From NCBI GenBank assembly GCA_021811615.1, contig JAJZNW010000031.1:1-64000 (forward strand): a stretch of DNA of 64,000 nt, in the 5' to 3' direction. Under the pieces are notes generated by a model. That model was not told the origin of the DNA. It ran no database searches and saw nothing but the letters and a program-made list of their open reading frames with translations. Shown piece after piece: positions 11,307 through 21,504 of the stretch. The number at the start of each line of letters is the position of its first letter. Within the stretch, counting starts at the first letter, position 1. A program made the position numbers and the translations under genes. This DNA comes from Bacteroidota bacterium (GTDB lineage Bacteria; Bacteroidota; Ignavibacteria; Kryptoniales; JAKASW01).

Positions 11307-13880
11307 ATGGTAGGTGAAACGGTATCGCACTACAGGATTCTCAGCAAGCTGGGTGAAGGCGGGATGGGTGTGGTATACAAAGCGGAGGATACTGTACTCA
11401 AGCGGGCCGTGGCTTTGAAATTTCTCCCGGCAGATTTGACTTTAGACGCGGCAGCGAAGGCGAGCTTTGTACACGAGGCACAGGCGGCATCCGCGCTGGA
11501 TCATCCTAATATAGGTGCCGTACACGAGGTGGATGAAAGCGAGGATGGGCGGTCGTTCATCTGCATGGCGCTGTACGACGGGGAGACTCTAAAGCAGAAG
11601 ATAGCACACGGCCCTCTCGATATTGATGAAGCACTGGGAATTATCGAGCAAGTCGCAACAGGATTAAAGAAAGCGCACGAATCAGGGATAATCCACCGTG
11701 ACATAAAACCGGCCAACATAATAGTGACGGCCGACGGCCTCGTCAAGATAGTCGACTTCGGGCTTGCGAAGCTGAATGCAGAAACGCGAGGTGCGACGGA
11801 AGCTTCACGCGCAGGTACGGCCGCTTACATGGCTCCCGAACAGATACAGAACGGAATTACAGACGCGCGCAGCGATCTTTTTTCGGTCGGGATGGTGATG
11901 TATGAAATGCTGACCGGTGTGAGACCTTTCGCGGGTGAACATGAAGCGTCTTTATTCTACTCCATAGTCTATAATGAACCTGATCTTCCGACAGCGCTCC
12001 GTCCGGAATTGAGCGACGATATCGGCAGGATCGTGATGACGCTTCTCCAGAAGGATCCGGAAAAGAGATTTCAATCATGCGGCGAACTAATCGGAGCGCT
12101 GGAAAGCGTGCGGACTGGAACACAAATGTGGAGGCCGCGACTTCTTGCGAACCGAATGAGTCGCCAGGTCCGCCGGCACAAGCTTGCAGTCGTTCTTGGA
12201 ACATCGCTAGTTGCCATAGTGATCGTGGTCCTGTTTTCCGGCCGTGATTTCATGGCCGGCCTGATAAGCAGGGTATGGATTCCTTCAGAGAAGCATATTG
12301 CCGTCCTGCCTTTCAAGTGTATCACCGGGGGAGCAAGCGAGACCGTTCTGGCCGACGGCCTGATGGAAATGCTGACGAGCAAACTGACCCAGTTCAGACG
12401 GACCGAGGGGACTTTGTGGGTCGTCGACGCCAGCGAGATTAGGACCCAGAGAGTGGCGAGCCCGAGCCAAGCGATGCGGACCTTCGGTGTTACGCTCGCC
12501 GTGACGGGAAGCATCCAGAGGATCGACAACGGGATCCGGTTAACCCTGAACCTTGTAGATACTAAGACATCCAGGGTTCTCGGCTCGCGCATCATAGACG
12601 AACCTGATGGGGACTTTGCCGGACTTCAAGACGATGTCCTGGAGTCCCTGACTTCGTTGCTCGATATAAAGCTGCATCCCGGAGATTACAGGCGTATGAC
12701 CGCCGGCGGGACGCTTGTGTCTGATGCGTATGAAAAATATTTGTCGGGCCGCGGCTACATCTACAGATACGATTTCTCCTCGGCGATACAAATGTTCCGA
12801 AAGGCCGTACAGGCCGATTCCACCTACACGCTGGCATACGTCGGCCTCGGGGAGGCATACTGGCTCTACTACAAGGAAAATTCCGATCCGAGGATGGCAG
12901 ACAGCGCGATTGTTTTCTCCTTAAAGGCAACGAAGCTTGAGGACCAACTGGCTCCTGTGCGTGCGGCGCTCGGAAACGTTTATGCAGGTACCGGACATTT
13001 TGCAGACGCGATTCATGAGTTCTCAGTGGCCATGACTTTCGATTCGTTAGACATTCGAACAATGATCGGACTTGCGGGAGCATATAGCGCGGTGGGAGAT
13101 GCGAGGAACGCGGAACTGATGTACAAGAAAGCGATCTCGGTGGACACGACCTTTTACGGCGGTTACAACGAGCTCGGGAAGTTCTACTACCTCCATGGCC
13201 GGACGGCGGCGGCACTCGAAGAGTATAAGAAGGTGGTACGGCTGATGCCGCATGTCACTCTCGGATATAACAATCTCGGGGCGATGTACTTCTATTTGAA
13301 TCGCTGGGCGGATGCCCGCAAAGAGTTCGACAGATCGCTGGAAATACAACCCAACTACCCGGGATATTCCAATTTGGGTACGCTTCTCTATTACCAGGGA
13401 CATTACTCCGAGGCCGCCCGGGCATACGAGAGCGCACTGAAGATCGACGATCACAATCAGCAGGTTTGGTCTAATCTTGCCGAAGCATACAGGCAAGCCG
13501 GAGATACACTTCGGTCCAGGCAAGCGTCAGATATGGCGTTGAAACGCGCCGAGGATAACCTGAGACTGAACCCGAATGATCCGGCGCTGCTTGTTTCACT
13601 TGCGGGCAAGTATGCGGGACGGGGTGATAAGGGAAAAGCAAAGACCATGATCGAAAGGGCCATATCTATCTCGCCGGACAATGTCGTTCTGATGGGAAGG
13701 GCGGCGATGGTCTACGAGCAGGCAGGCGACCGTCATGAAGCACTTATGCTTCTCGCCAGAGCATTCAGGAACGGCTATTCACCCGCAGAGATAGAGAACT
13801 CGCCCGAAATGAAAGGAATTCGGAGTGACCCGCTTTACAGGAAGATACTGAAAGAGAGGGGAGGGAAGAATCGCCGTTGA
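11307..13880 (+). CDS. Serine/threonine protein kinase with TolB/FlgO-like segment and TPR repeats
   Basis: YRILSKLGEGGMGVVYKAEDTVLKRAVALKFL...IIHRDIKPANI...VDFGLAKL...GTAAYMAPEQ; one TM; HIAVLPFKCITGG...GLMEMLTSKLTQ; C-terminal TPRs. Confidence 0.93.
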   Translation: MVGETVSHYRILSKLGEGGMGVVYKAEDTVLKRAVALKFLPADLTLDAAAKASFVHEAQAASALDHPNIGAVHEVDESEDGRSFICMALYDGETLKQKIAHGPLDIDEALGIIEQVATGLKKAHESGIIHRDIKPANIIVTADGLVKIVDFGLAKLNAETRGATEASRAGTAAYMAPEQIQNGITDARSDLFSVGMVMYEMLTGVRPFAGEHEASLFYSIVYNEPDLPTALRPELSDDIGRIVMTLLQKDPEKRFQSCGELIGALESVRTGTQMWRPRLLANRMSRQVRRHKLAVVLGTSLVAIVIVVLFSGRDFMAGLISRVWIPSEKHIAVLPFKCITGGASETVLADGLMEMLTSKLTQFRRTEGTLWVVDASEIRTQRVASPSQAMRTFGVTLAVTGSIQRIDNGIRLTLNLVDTKTSRVLGSRIIDEPDGDFAGLQDDVLESLTSLLDIKLHPGDYRRMTAGGTLVSDAYEKYLSGRGYIYRYDFSSAIQMFRKAVQADSTYTLAYVGLGEAYWLYYKENSDPRMADSAIVFSLKATKLEDQLAPVRAALGNVYAGTGHFADAIHEFSVAMTFDSLDIRTMIGLAGAYSAVGDARNAELMYKKAISVDTTFYGGYNELGKFYYLHGRTAAALEEYKKVVRLMPHVTLGYNNLGAMYFYLNRWADARKEFDRSLEIQPNYPGYSNLGTLLYYQGHYSEAARAYESALKIDDHNQQVWSNLAEAYRQAGDTLRSRQASDMALKRAEDNLRLNPNDPALLVSLAGKYAGRGDKGKAKTMIERAISISPDNVVLMGRAAMVYEQAGDRHEALMLLARAFRNGYSPAEIENSPEMKGIRSDPLYRKILKERGGKNRR

Positions 13881-13976
13881 TATTTCGATGAGCAGGCTAG
13901 ACGCTGCGCATCGCAGCCTTGCGGGCTTCGATGGACGCGGCAATTCAATAATTGCTTCAACAGAAAGGAGAATCCT

Positions 13977-14279
13977 ATGACATCGAACAGACAGTGTACG
14001 ATTACAAAGGCCAGTGGAGTCTATAATGCGCCGCAGTTTGAGGCCGGTCCCGGCGATTCCGTGATGTGGCAGACGGCGGACCTTACCGAATTCACAATCT
14101 GGTTTCATCCGGGACGGTGCCCTCTTGAAGGAGAAAACATTCTGAATAGCGCCGGGGGAAGTATTAGCGCGAGACTTCGCACAGGCGTTGAGAAGGGGGT
14201 GTACGAGTACACGATACATTGCCATGGAAACAACCTGCTGGCGAGGGGAGGTAGTCCGCCGACAATGATAGTCATATAG
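13977..14279 (+). CDS. Small cupredoxin-like protein
   Basis: 100 aa; possible ligand pattern H...(GVYEYTIHCHGNN)...PPTMIVI, no obvious signal peptide. AGAAAGGAGAATCCT precedes the ATG. Confidence 0.55.
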   Translation: MTSNRQCTITKASGVYNAPQFEAGPGDSVMWQTADLTEFTIWFHPGRCPLEGENILNSAGGSISARLRTGVEKGVYEYTIHCHGNNLLARGGSPPTMIVI

Positions 14280-14458
14280 AAAATGAGTTCGGGTGCGGCA
14301 GGAACCAAGCAGAGATATGCGGGACCTGGAGCTATCCTGGTCTGCTTGAAAGGAGCAGTTCGCAGATTCTAGGAAGGAACCGGGGGAATGAAAACAAGCC
14401 GGGGCCGTCGGAGCACTCCGCCCACGCAGAGGAGGAGACTGAGCGACTCAGGTCTGCT

Positions 14459-16630
14459 GTGCGCGAGCTGGCGCTGCTCAACGACCTGGCGGTTTCTGTT
14501 GCGACGGAACAGGACCTGGATAAGGCGCTGGATGCCGTCGTCCGCGGAGCAACCAAGGCCGTCAAAGCGGAACAAGGAACCGTTTCCCTTATAACCGACG
14601 ACCCATCATTACCTCTTAAGACTCTCGTCAGGCAGGACGAGAACAGTAAACTGAGGAAAAGATGCAGGATCGGGGACTATGTAACCGGGTGGGTGCTCCT
14701 GAACCGTGAGTCCGTCAGAATAGATGATCTCTCGAAAGACAAAAGATTCCGCTCCTCGAAGGAGGAAGAAGAGCTTATCAGATCCCTGCTGTGCATACCC
14801 GTCGTCGTCAAGGGTGAGATGGTCGGTGTCCTCCAGGTGATCAACAAAGCCGGAGGAGGCATCTTTACCGACGGGGACTTGAGATTTCTGAATATCGTCG
14901 CGTCGCAGTCCGGGCAGCTGATTAGGATCAAACAACTCCAGGAGGAAACTTATGCGAAACGGCTGGAGGCCGAGAGGGCGAGAGCCGAATCGGAGAAGCT
15001 GCAGGAGCTGAACGAGCTGAAATCGAGGTTCACCGCTAACATTTCTCATGATCTGAGAACGCCGCTCACGCTTATGATCGGGCCGCTGAGAGACATGCTG
15101 GCCGGATCTTCAGGCGAGTCGAGAGAAGAGCTTGGACTCATTTACAGGAATGCCGAACGGCTTATGAAGCTGGTAGATGAGCTCCTCGATCTATCCAGGC
15201 TCGACGAGGGCAATATGAGGCTCTCGGTAACTCGCCGCGACATTGTGAAGTTCGTATCGGACATCCTGGATAGCTTTCGGCCAATGGCGGAGCGGCTGAG
15301 GTTATCACTTCGTTTAAGCGAGTCGCTGACTGAGCCGGAAGTCTGTTTTGATTGTGAAAAATTGGAGAAGGTTCTCAGTAATCTTCTTTCGAATGCGTTC
15401 AAATTCACGCCCGCAGGAGGAGAAGTTTCCGTTTCACTTTCGTCCGTCGCGGATACGAGGAAGCTTCCCGCCGTCGCCGGAACATCCCCTCCGGTCCCGA
15501 GAAGTTTCGTTGAAATAGTTGTCTCAGACAACGGCATCGGAATACCTCAGGACCAGATCGGCAAGATATTCGACAGGTTCTACCGGGCCAACAATGTCTT
15601 GAGGTCTGGCGACGGCTGCGGGATCGGGCTGTCGCTTGTGAAGGAGCTGGTTGAACTTCATCATGGAGATGTAAAAGTCACAAGCATGTCCGGGAAGGGA
15701 ACGTCGTTCGCGGTTCGGCTTCCCGCAGAACCGGAAGCGTATGAAAAGGATGAGCTTGCCGAAGGGGTAATCGCGGATTTGCACCCGCGCTCAATTTTAC
15801 CCGAGTCAATATTTCAAGAAAACGAAGAGAAATATTCTTCGGCTTCTTCTGATGATGGGGAAAGGAAAGATAAACCTTCCGTTCTAATCATCGATGATAA
15901 CAGTGACGTGCTGCGTTTTATCAGGAAATGCATCTCGCATCGCTACAGGATCCTTTCAGCATACGACGGAGAAGACGGATTGCATGCTGCGATGGAGAAG
16001 ATACCGGACCTCGTATTAAGCGATGTGATGATGCCGGGGATGGATGGATTCGAGCTGTGCAGAAGACTGAAAACCGACGAGAGAACGAGTCACATACCGG
16101 TCGTCCTTCTTACCGCAAGGGCAGCTGCCGGCGATAAGATAGTCGGGCTTGAGACGGGGGCGGATGACTACATTACCAAACCTTTTGATCGGCAGGAGCT
16201 TCTTGCCCGTATTGGCAATCTTATCGAGCAGCGAAGGAGATTGAGAGAGAAGTTTGCGCAGCAGATGGTGCTGGAGCCAAGCGACCTTGCAGTTACGCCG
16301 GTCGATGCGAATTTCCTCGAAAAGCTTGTGAATCTCGTCGATAAGAACATTGCAGACATTCACTTCGGTGTCGAGCGTCTCAGCAGTGAAATGGGTATGA
16401 GCCGCGTACAATTGTACAGGAAAATAAGAGCTCTGACGGACCAGTCCGTGAACGAGTTCATACAAACGATGCGGCTCAAGAGAGCTGCAAAGCTTCTCGT
16501 AAGGCGCGGCGGAAACGTGGCGGAGATTTCCTATTCGGTTGGTTTCGACAACCCTTCGTATTTCGCAAAGTGTTTCAGGGGGTTATACGGTAAATCCCCT
16601 TCCGAATACATGAATAGTTCCGGCGGTTAG
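14459..16630 (+). CDS. Hybrid two-component protein: GAF, HisKA/HATPase, receiver, AraC-type HTH
   Basis: FTANISHDLRTPLTLMIGPL...SDNGIGIPQDQIGKIFDRFYR...VLIIDDNSDVLRFIRKCI...LVLSDVMMPGMDGFELCRRLK...AAKLLVRRGGNVAEISYSVGFDNPSYFAKCFRGLYGKSPSEY. The true start is probably upstream. Confidence 0.93.
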   Translation: MRELALLNDLAVSVATEQDLDKALDAVVRGATKAVKAEQGTVSLITDDPSLPLKTLVRQDENSKLRKRCRIGDYVTGWVLLNRESVRIDDLSKDKRFRSSKEEEELIRSLLCIPVVVKGEMVGVLQVINKAGGGIFTDGDLRFLNIVASQSGQLIRIKQLQEETYAKRLEAERARAESEKLQELNELKSRFTANISHDLRTPLTLMIGPLRDMLAGSSGESREELGLIYRNAERLMKLVDELLDLSRLDEGNMRLSVTRRDIVKFVSDILDSFRPMAERLRLSLRLSESLTEPEVCFDCEKLEKVLSNLLSNAFKFTPAGGEVSVSLSSVADTRKLPAVAGTSPPVPRSFVEIVVSDNGIGIPQDQIGKIFDRFYRANNVLRSGDGCGIGLSLVKELVELHHGDVKVTSMSGKGTSFAVRLPAEPEAYEKDELAEGVIADLHPRSILPESIFQENEEKYSSASSDDGERKDKPSVLIIDDNSDVLRFIRKCISHRYRILSAYDGEDGLHAAMEKIPDLVLSDVMMPGMDGFELCRRLKTDERTSHIPVVLLTARAAAGDKIVGLETGADDYITKPFDRQELLARIGNLIEQRRRLREKFAQQMVLEPSDLAVTPVDANFLEKLVNLVDKNIADIHFGVERLSSEMGMSRVQLYRKIRALTDQSVNEFIQTMRLKRAAKLLVRRGGNVAEISYSVGFDNPSYFAKCFRGLYGKSPSEYMNSSGG

Positions 16631-16818
16631 ACTCCTCTTTCGGGCAGACATATCCTTCGATGTAACATTTGTTGCATTAAATGATACAATTTTGCTACCT
16701 ATCGCCTCTCCGTTCTTTATAATTTTGTATCGGAACCTGCGGCTAGCAATTCCACATTAAGATTGCAGCGAGTCGACAAACTATTTCGGCAGGAACGAAC
16801 AAAAAGGAGGTTAGGGCG

Positions 16819-16896
16819 ATGAAGAAGAAGGTCTGGATTATCGCGGCGTGTACGCTCGCCGGAGCGGCACTGATAGCCTATCGCATATGGAGGTGA
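16819..16896 (+). CDS. Putative 25-aa single-TM microprotein
   Basis: AAAAAGGAGG SD, then ATG translating MKKKVWIIAACTLAGAALIAYRIWR*. Confidence 0.5.
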   Translation: MKKKVWIIAACTLAGAALIAYRIWR

Positions 16897-17078
16897 GCTA
16901 CCGTCCGGGGGTAAGTGCGATGTGAAAGGGAGCGAAAAGACTGTTGAGGGTCGGTGCACGGGTTGATTGACGTCCACCGGTTTAAGCGATACGGAATGCC
17001 GGGACCGGCTGGGTTTACAAACGGGGGGTAAGATCGCATGCCGGGCTAGAGGGGGGTCCGGTGGCTCCACGACAGAAG

Positions 17079-17110
17079 GGCACGCTTTTTCAGATGCGTG
17101 CCTTTTTTTT
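17079..17110 (+). terminator. Rho-independent terminator
   Basis: GGCACGC (17079-17085) / GCGTGCC (17096-17102) stem followed by an uninterrupted T run. Confidence 0.8.
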
Positions 17111-17240
17111 CCTTATTAGCATCAGTTATGTTCTTCACCTGATCCGACGGATGAAAATTCACGACCCTACATTTCGGAGCGGGTCATGGAATTTATGCCT
17201 TACGTTGGTATGTTGAATATTAGCAAGTAAAAGGTGATCG

Positions 17241-17765
17241 ATGGAAGACTTGAGTTATCCTATAGGACGCTTCACCCCTGAATCGGAATTGACAGAAGGT
17301 AAGCGCATCACACTGATAAACGAAATAACGGCCGCACCCGCAGCTCTACGGGAGGCGGTGCATGGAATGACCAAGGCGCAGCTTGACACACCGTATCGTC
17401 CCGGCGGATGGACGGTACGCCAGGTGGTCCACCATCTTCCCGACAGCCACATGAACGCGTACATGAGGTTCCGGCTGGCACTGACCGAAGACGAACCGAC
17501 AATCAAACCTTACGATCAGGCCGGGTGGGCCAATCTCCCCGATGCGACATCTGCGGATGTGGAGATCTCCCTGAAACTCTTCGAGAACCTCCATCACAGG
17601 TGGGTCTTTCTATTGAGGAGCATGAAGCCGGAAGAGTTCATGCGCTCATTTCGTCATCCGGAAAGCGGTGTTCAGAAGCTCGACACTACGCTGCAGATGT
17701 ACGCCTGGCATGGGAAGCACCACATAGCGCACATTACTTCGTTGCGGAAGCGGATGGGGTGGTAG
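17241..17765 (+). CDS. YfiT/BstA-like DinB-fold putative metal-dependent hydrolase
   Basis: YPIGRF...PGGWTVRQVVHHLPDSHMNAYMRFRLALTEDEPTIKPYDQAGWANLPD...MYAWHGKHHIAHI. Confidence 0.88.
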   Translation: MEDLSYPIGRFTPESELTEGKRITLINEITAAPAALREAVHGMTKAQLDTPYRPGGWTVRQVVHHLPDSHMNAYMRFRLALTEDEPTIKPYDQAGWANLPDATSADVEISLKLFENLHHRWVFLLRSMKPEEFMRSFRHPESGVQKLDTTLQMYAWHGKHHIAHITSLRKRMGW

Positions 17766-17788
17766 TCTGTCGCGGCTGCCGCCGGACC

Positions 17789-18088
17789 CTACACGATTCT
17801 TTCGAGCGGCACCTGGAAGAGCCTGATGTGATCGTCCGGACGAGGGATCTCTTTGTTGGCGGTGTTGATTTCCTGTACCAGCACTTCCAGTTTCGCCTCC
17901 TCCTCGAACGCTATCATGAACACCGCGTTTGTCCCGGGAAAGCTTCGCGTGTCAAGGTGCGGATCTGTACCATGGCCTTTGCCCTTGACGTGTTCCCACC
18001 GGGTGTAGTAATCGATGCCCGCCTCTTCGAGGAGCTTCATCACCCGCGGCGAAACGACATCGTTGCAGACGACGAACACTATTTTCAT
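17789..18088 (-). CDS. PG0541-like small protein linked to RND transporters
   Basis: 99 aa MKIVFVVCNDVVSPRVMKLLEEAGIDYYTRWEHVKGKGHGTDPHLDTRSFPGTNAVFMIAFEE; directly downstream of the RND pump gene. Confidence 0.7.
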   Translation of the reverse strand: MKIVFVVCNDVVSPRVMKLLEEAGIDYYTRWEHVKGKGHGTDPHLDTRSFPGTNAVFMIAFEEEAKLEVLVQEINTANKEIPRPDDHIRLFQVPLERIV

Positions 18089-18120
18089 TTAGCCTCCCAT
18101 CTCGGGAATTGAACACGCGT

Positions 18121-21100
18121 TCATTTCTCAGCCTTTTTGCTGCTGTTGCCGCGGCGAAGGAAGCCGAATGCTCTCCTGAAGGAGAGATCGTCGAGGACGG
18201 AATACACCACGGGGACCACAAACAGTGTCAGGAGAGTCGAAGTGATAAGCCCGCCGATGACCGCCTGTCCCATCGGCGCACGGAACTCGCTCCCTTCGCT
18301 CACGGCAAACGCAACCGGCATCATTCCGAATATCATCGCGAAAGTGGTCATGAGTATGGGACGAAGCCGCGTCGCCCCCGCGTTGATAAGCGCCTCTGTC
18401 CGTTCCTGCCCCCGGTCCCGAAGCACGTTGGCGTAATCGACGAGCAGAATGCCGTTCTTTGTGACAAGGCCCATCAGCATTATTATCCCGATCATCGACA
18501 TCATGGAAATAGCGCTGTTGAAGACAAGCAGGCCGAGCACCGCACCGATGAGCGACATCGGAAGAGCCAGCATGATCGCGAATGGATAAGTGAAACTCTC
18601 AAACTGAGCGGCGAGCACGATGTATACGAAAATGACTGCGAGCGCGAGCGAAAGAAGAATGTTCATGAACGACTCTGACTGCATTTGTCCCTGCCCGACG
18701 ACCGCGACATTGTAACCCGGCGGCAGAGCGAGCCTGTTGGTCCTGTTCTGAATGTCCGTGAGAACTTCGCCGAGCAGTCTGCCGGAGAGGTTCGCGTCGA
18801 TACGGATCTCTCGCTGGCGGTCGAACCGGTTGATCTGCGACGGACCGGAGCTCTGGCGGATTTCCGCCACGTAGCTTACCGGTATCAGGAGATTCTCACC
18901 GTTCCCTGCCGTCTTGTTGCTCTTGATGGAGAGGTTGTTCACGTTTTCAAACGAAGTCCTGTCTTCCTTGCGGAGCTGAACCCGTACGTCATACTGTTCG
19001 TCGCCTTCCTGATATTTCGTGGCAACATATCCGTCCACAAGGGCTCTTGCCGTCGTGGCAATCTGAGCGACGTTCACTCCGAGATCCGACGCCTTCTCGC
19101 GGTCTATCCTGATCCTGACCTCCGGCTTGGATGTTTCCAGGCTGTTCTCAATGTCGACGGCACCCGGGGTCGACCTGACGATGTTCTCGACCCTGTCGGC
19201 AATAGTCTTCAGCGTCGTCATGTTATCGCCGCGGACGCTCATCACTACGGGTTTCTGATTCCCGCCGGGGCCGCCCTGAGTCCCGTAGGAGATGTTCACC
19301 CCGGGCGTATTCCGAAGATTTTCCCGGAGATAGTTCATGATTTGCCAGATGCTCCGCGTGCGCTCGTTCTTCTTCACGAGTTTCACCAGGATATTCCCTG
19401 TGGTAACCGGGTCGTTTCCCGCTCCAATCGTCAGAAGTGTGGTGGTGACTTCCGGTTGTTTCTCCAGGACGTTTTCAATATATGACCCGATTGCGGCAGT
19501 CTGTTCCAGTGAGCTTCCTGGAGCCGCGTGTATGCCGATGTTGAATTCGCTTTCGTCAGTGTCGGGAAAGAAGGATGTCCCGAGAAGTCCCATCAGGAAA
19601 AAGCTCGAAAAGAATACCGCGATTGAACCGAAGATAACGGTCTTCCGATGACGCAGCGACCACGTGATAGCCTTCCTGTATTTCTGGCTTAAGATCTGGA
19701 AGAAGTAGTTGAAGTAGTAGAGTCCACGCCGGAGAGGAGAGCCTTTGTTTTCGAGCTCCTCATCGGCCGCCGTGAGCCAGCGCGAGGAGAGCATGGGGGT
19801 GAGTGTGAATGCCACGAAGAGCGAGACCAGCACTGCGACGGACACGGTGAGTCCGAACTGGTAAAAGAAGCGGCCGACTATTCCGGGCGTGAAAGCTATC
19901 GGAACGAACACCGCTACAATTGTGAAGGTCGTAGCCATCACCGCCAACCCGATCTCCGCAGTTGCCGCCTTCGCGGCCTCCATTGGCGACTCGCCCTGCT
20001 GCATGTGCCTGAATATGTTTTCGATGACCACTATCGCATCGTCGATCAGGAGACCGACGGCCAGCGAGAGTGCGAGAAGCGAGACCATGTTCAGGGTGAA
20101 GTTGAGCGCGTACATTATGATAAAGCTCGCGATGATGGATGTGGGAAGAGCGATGGCGCTTATTATCGTAGATCTCATGTTTGCGAGAAAGAGGAACACA
20201 ACTATGACAGCCAGCAGGCCTCCGTAGAAGATGTCGAACAGGACGTCGTTTACCTCTTCGACTATAAAGGTGCTGTTGTCCTGCGCCACCGTGATCTTGA
20301 GGTCCGGTGGAATTTCTTTCTCCAACGCGGCGAGCTGCTGCTGAATCCCCTCCGCGACGCGAACCGTGTTGCTGCCCGACTGCTTCAATATGCTGAGACC
20401 GACCGCAGGTTTGCCGTTCACGCGCGTGAGACTTGTCTGCTCCTTCACCCCATCGACGACCTGTGCCACGTCGGACAAATATACGGGTTTGCCGCCAGGA
20501 GTCGCGACTATCACCCGGTTGAAGTCGCTGACGTTGGTGTATTTCCCCATGGTGCGGAGGAGGATCTGGCGCGGTCCCTGAGTAAGGTTACCTGCGGGTA
20601 CTTCCATGTTCGATGCTGCGACCGCCTGTATGACGTCGTTTATGGAAAGGTTGTACGCCTTCAGTCTCGAAGCGTCCGCCGATATCCGTATCTCCCTTTC
20701 GGCGCCGCCGACGAGGTCCACACGTCCAACGCCGGGTACATTCTCGAGTCTTTTCCTGATTACGTTCTTCGCGAAGGTCGTGATTTCCTTGTCTGGCCGC
20801 GGCCCGGAAACCGTAAGCGTGAACATCGGAATACTCGCGGGGTCGATGCGCTGGACTACAGGCTCCTCCAGGTCGGTCGGCAGATCTGCCCGCACCGCGG
20901 CGATCTTTTCGCGGACCTCCTGTGCTGCCTGTCTTCCCTCCACCTCGAGCTTGAACTGGACTATCACGAACGATACGCCCTCGCGGGATATCGACGTGAT
21001 GTGTTCGATGCCGCCGATCGTGTTCACCGCGTCTTCGATCTTCTTCGTCACGTCTGTCTCCATCTGCTCGGGCCCCGCGCCGGGAAGAACGCTCGTGACT

Positions 21101-21237
21101 GTGACGTACGGAAAATCGATGTCGGGGAACTGATCGATGTTCAGTTTCATGAATGAGAACAGCCCGAGGACGATGAGAGCGAGTATCATCATCGTCGCGA
21201 ATACGGGACGTTCGATCGAAGTATCGGCAAGTTTCAT
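18121..21237 (-). CDS. RND-family efflux pump inner-membrane subunit (AcrB/HAE1 type)
   Basis: 1038 aa; MKLADTSIERPVFATMMILALIVLGLFSFMKLNIDQFPDIDFPYVTVTSVLPGAGPEQMETDVTKKIEDAV. Confidence 0.96.
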   Translation of the reverse strand: MKLADTSIERPVFATMMILALIVLGLFSFMKLNIDQFPDIDFPYVTVTSVLPGAGPEQMETDVTKKIEDAVNTIGGIEHITSISREGVSFVIVQFKLEVEGRQAAQEVREKIAAVRADLPTDLEEPVVQRIDPASIPMFTLTVSGPRPDKEITTFAKNVIRKRLENVPGVGRVDLVGGAEREIRISADASRLKAYNLSINDVIQAVAASNMEVPAGNLTQGPRQILLRTMGKYTNVSDFNRVIVATPGGKPVYLSDVAQVVDGVKEQTSLTRVNGKPAVGLSILKQSGSNTVRVAEGIQQQLAALEKEIPPDLKITVAQDNSTFIVEEVNDVLFDIFYGGLLAVIVVFLFLANMRSTIISAIALPTSIIASFIIMYALNFTLNMVSLLALSLAVGLLIDDAIVVIENIFRHMQQGESPMEAAKAATAEIGLAVMATTFTIVAVFVPIAFTPGIVGRFFYQFGLTVSVAVLVSLFVAFTLTPMLSSRWLTAADEELENKGSPLRRGLYYFNYFFQILSQKYRKAITWSLRHRKTVIFGSIAVFFSSFFLMGLLGTSFFPDTDESEFNIGIHAAPGSSLEQTAAIGSYIENVLEKQPEVTTTLLTIGAGNDPVTTGNILVKLVKKNERTRSIWQIMNYLRENLRNTPGVNISYGTQGGPGGNQKPVVMSVRGDNMTTLKTIADRVENIVRSTPGAVDIENSLETSKPEVRIRIDREKASDLGVNVAQIATTARALVDGYVATKYQEGDEQYDVRVQLRKEDRTSFENVNNLSIKSNKTAGNGENLLIPVSYVAEIRQSSGPSQINRFDRQREIRIDANLSGRLLGEVLTDIQNRTNRLALPPGYNVAVVGQGQMQSESFMNILLSLALAVIFVYIVLAAQFESFTYPFAIMLALPMSLIGAVLGLLVFNSAISMMSMIGIIMLMGLVTKNGILLVDYANVLRDRGQERTEALINAGATRLRPILMTTFAMIFGMMPVAFAVSEGSEFRAPMGQAVIGGLITSTLLTLFVVPVVYSVLDDLSFRRAFGFLRRGNSSKKAEK

Positions 21238-21504
21238 GTTTAGCTTCTCCTCCGCGCCGAATAGGAAATGTTCATCTCCTTTACCTGGAAACCGATCGAG
21301 ATCTTCGGTTCTTCGGGCGGCCTTAGTATTTCGGGAAGTGCATCAATTTCAACATTTGTTGATTCGAAAAATCTGTTTGAACCTATACCGCCAAGGCATG
21401 CCGGGTTCATTTTCATCGAGGTGCCTTATGGCTTATTACGAACGTTTCGACCAGGGATAAAGAGGATCGAATTCTCGATCCGGTCCGCAGGGATTGGCAT
21501 GCCC

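Noticed and set aside
16897-17078. Known riboswitch in the leader-like GC-rich segment
   Set aside because: No recognisable riboswitch core; retained only as an unclassified structured RNA possibility.
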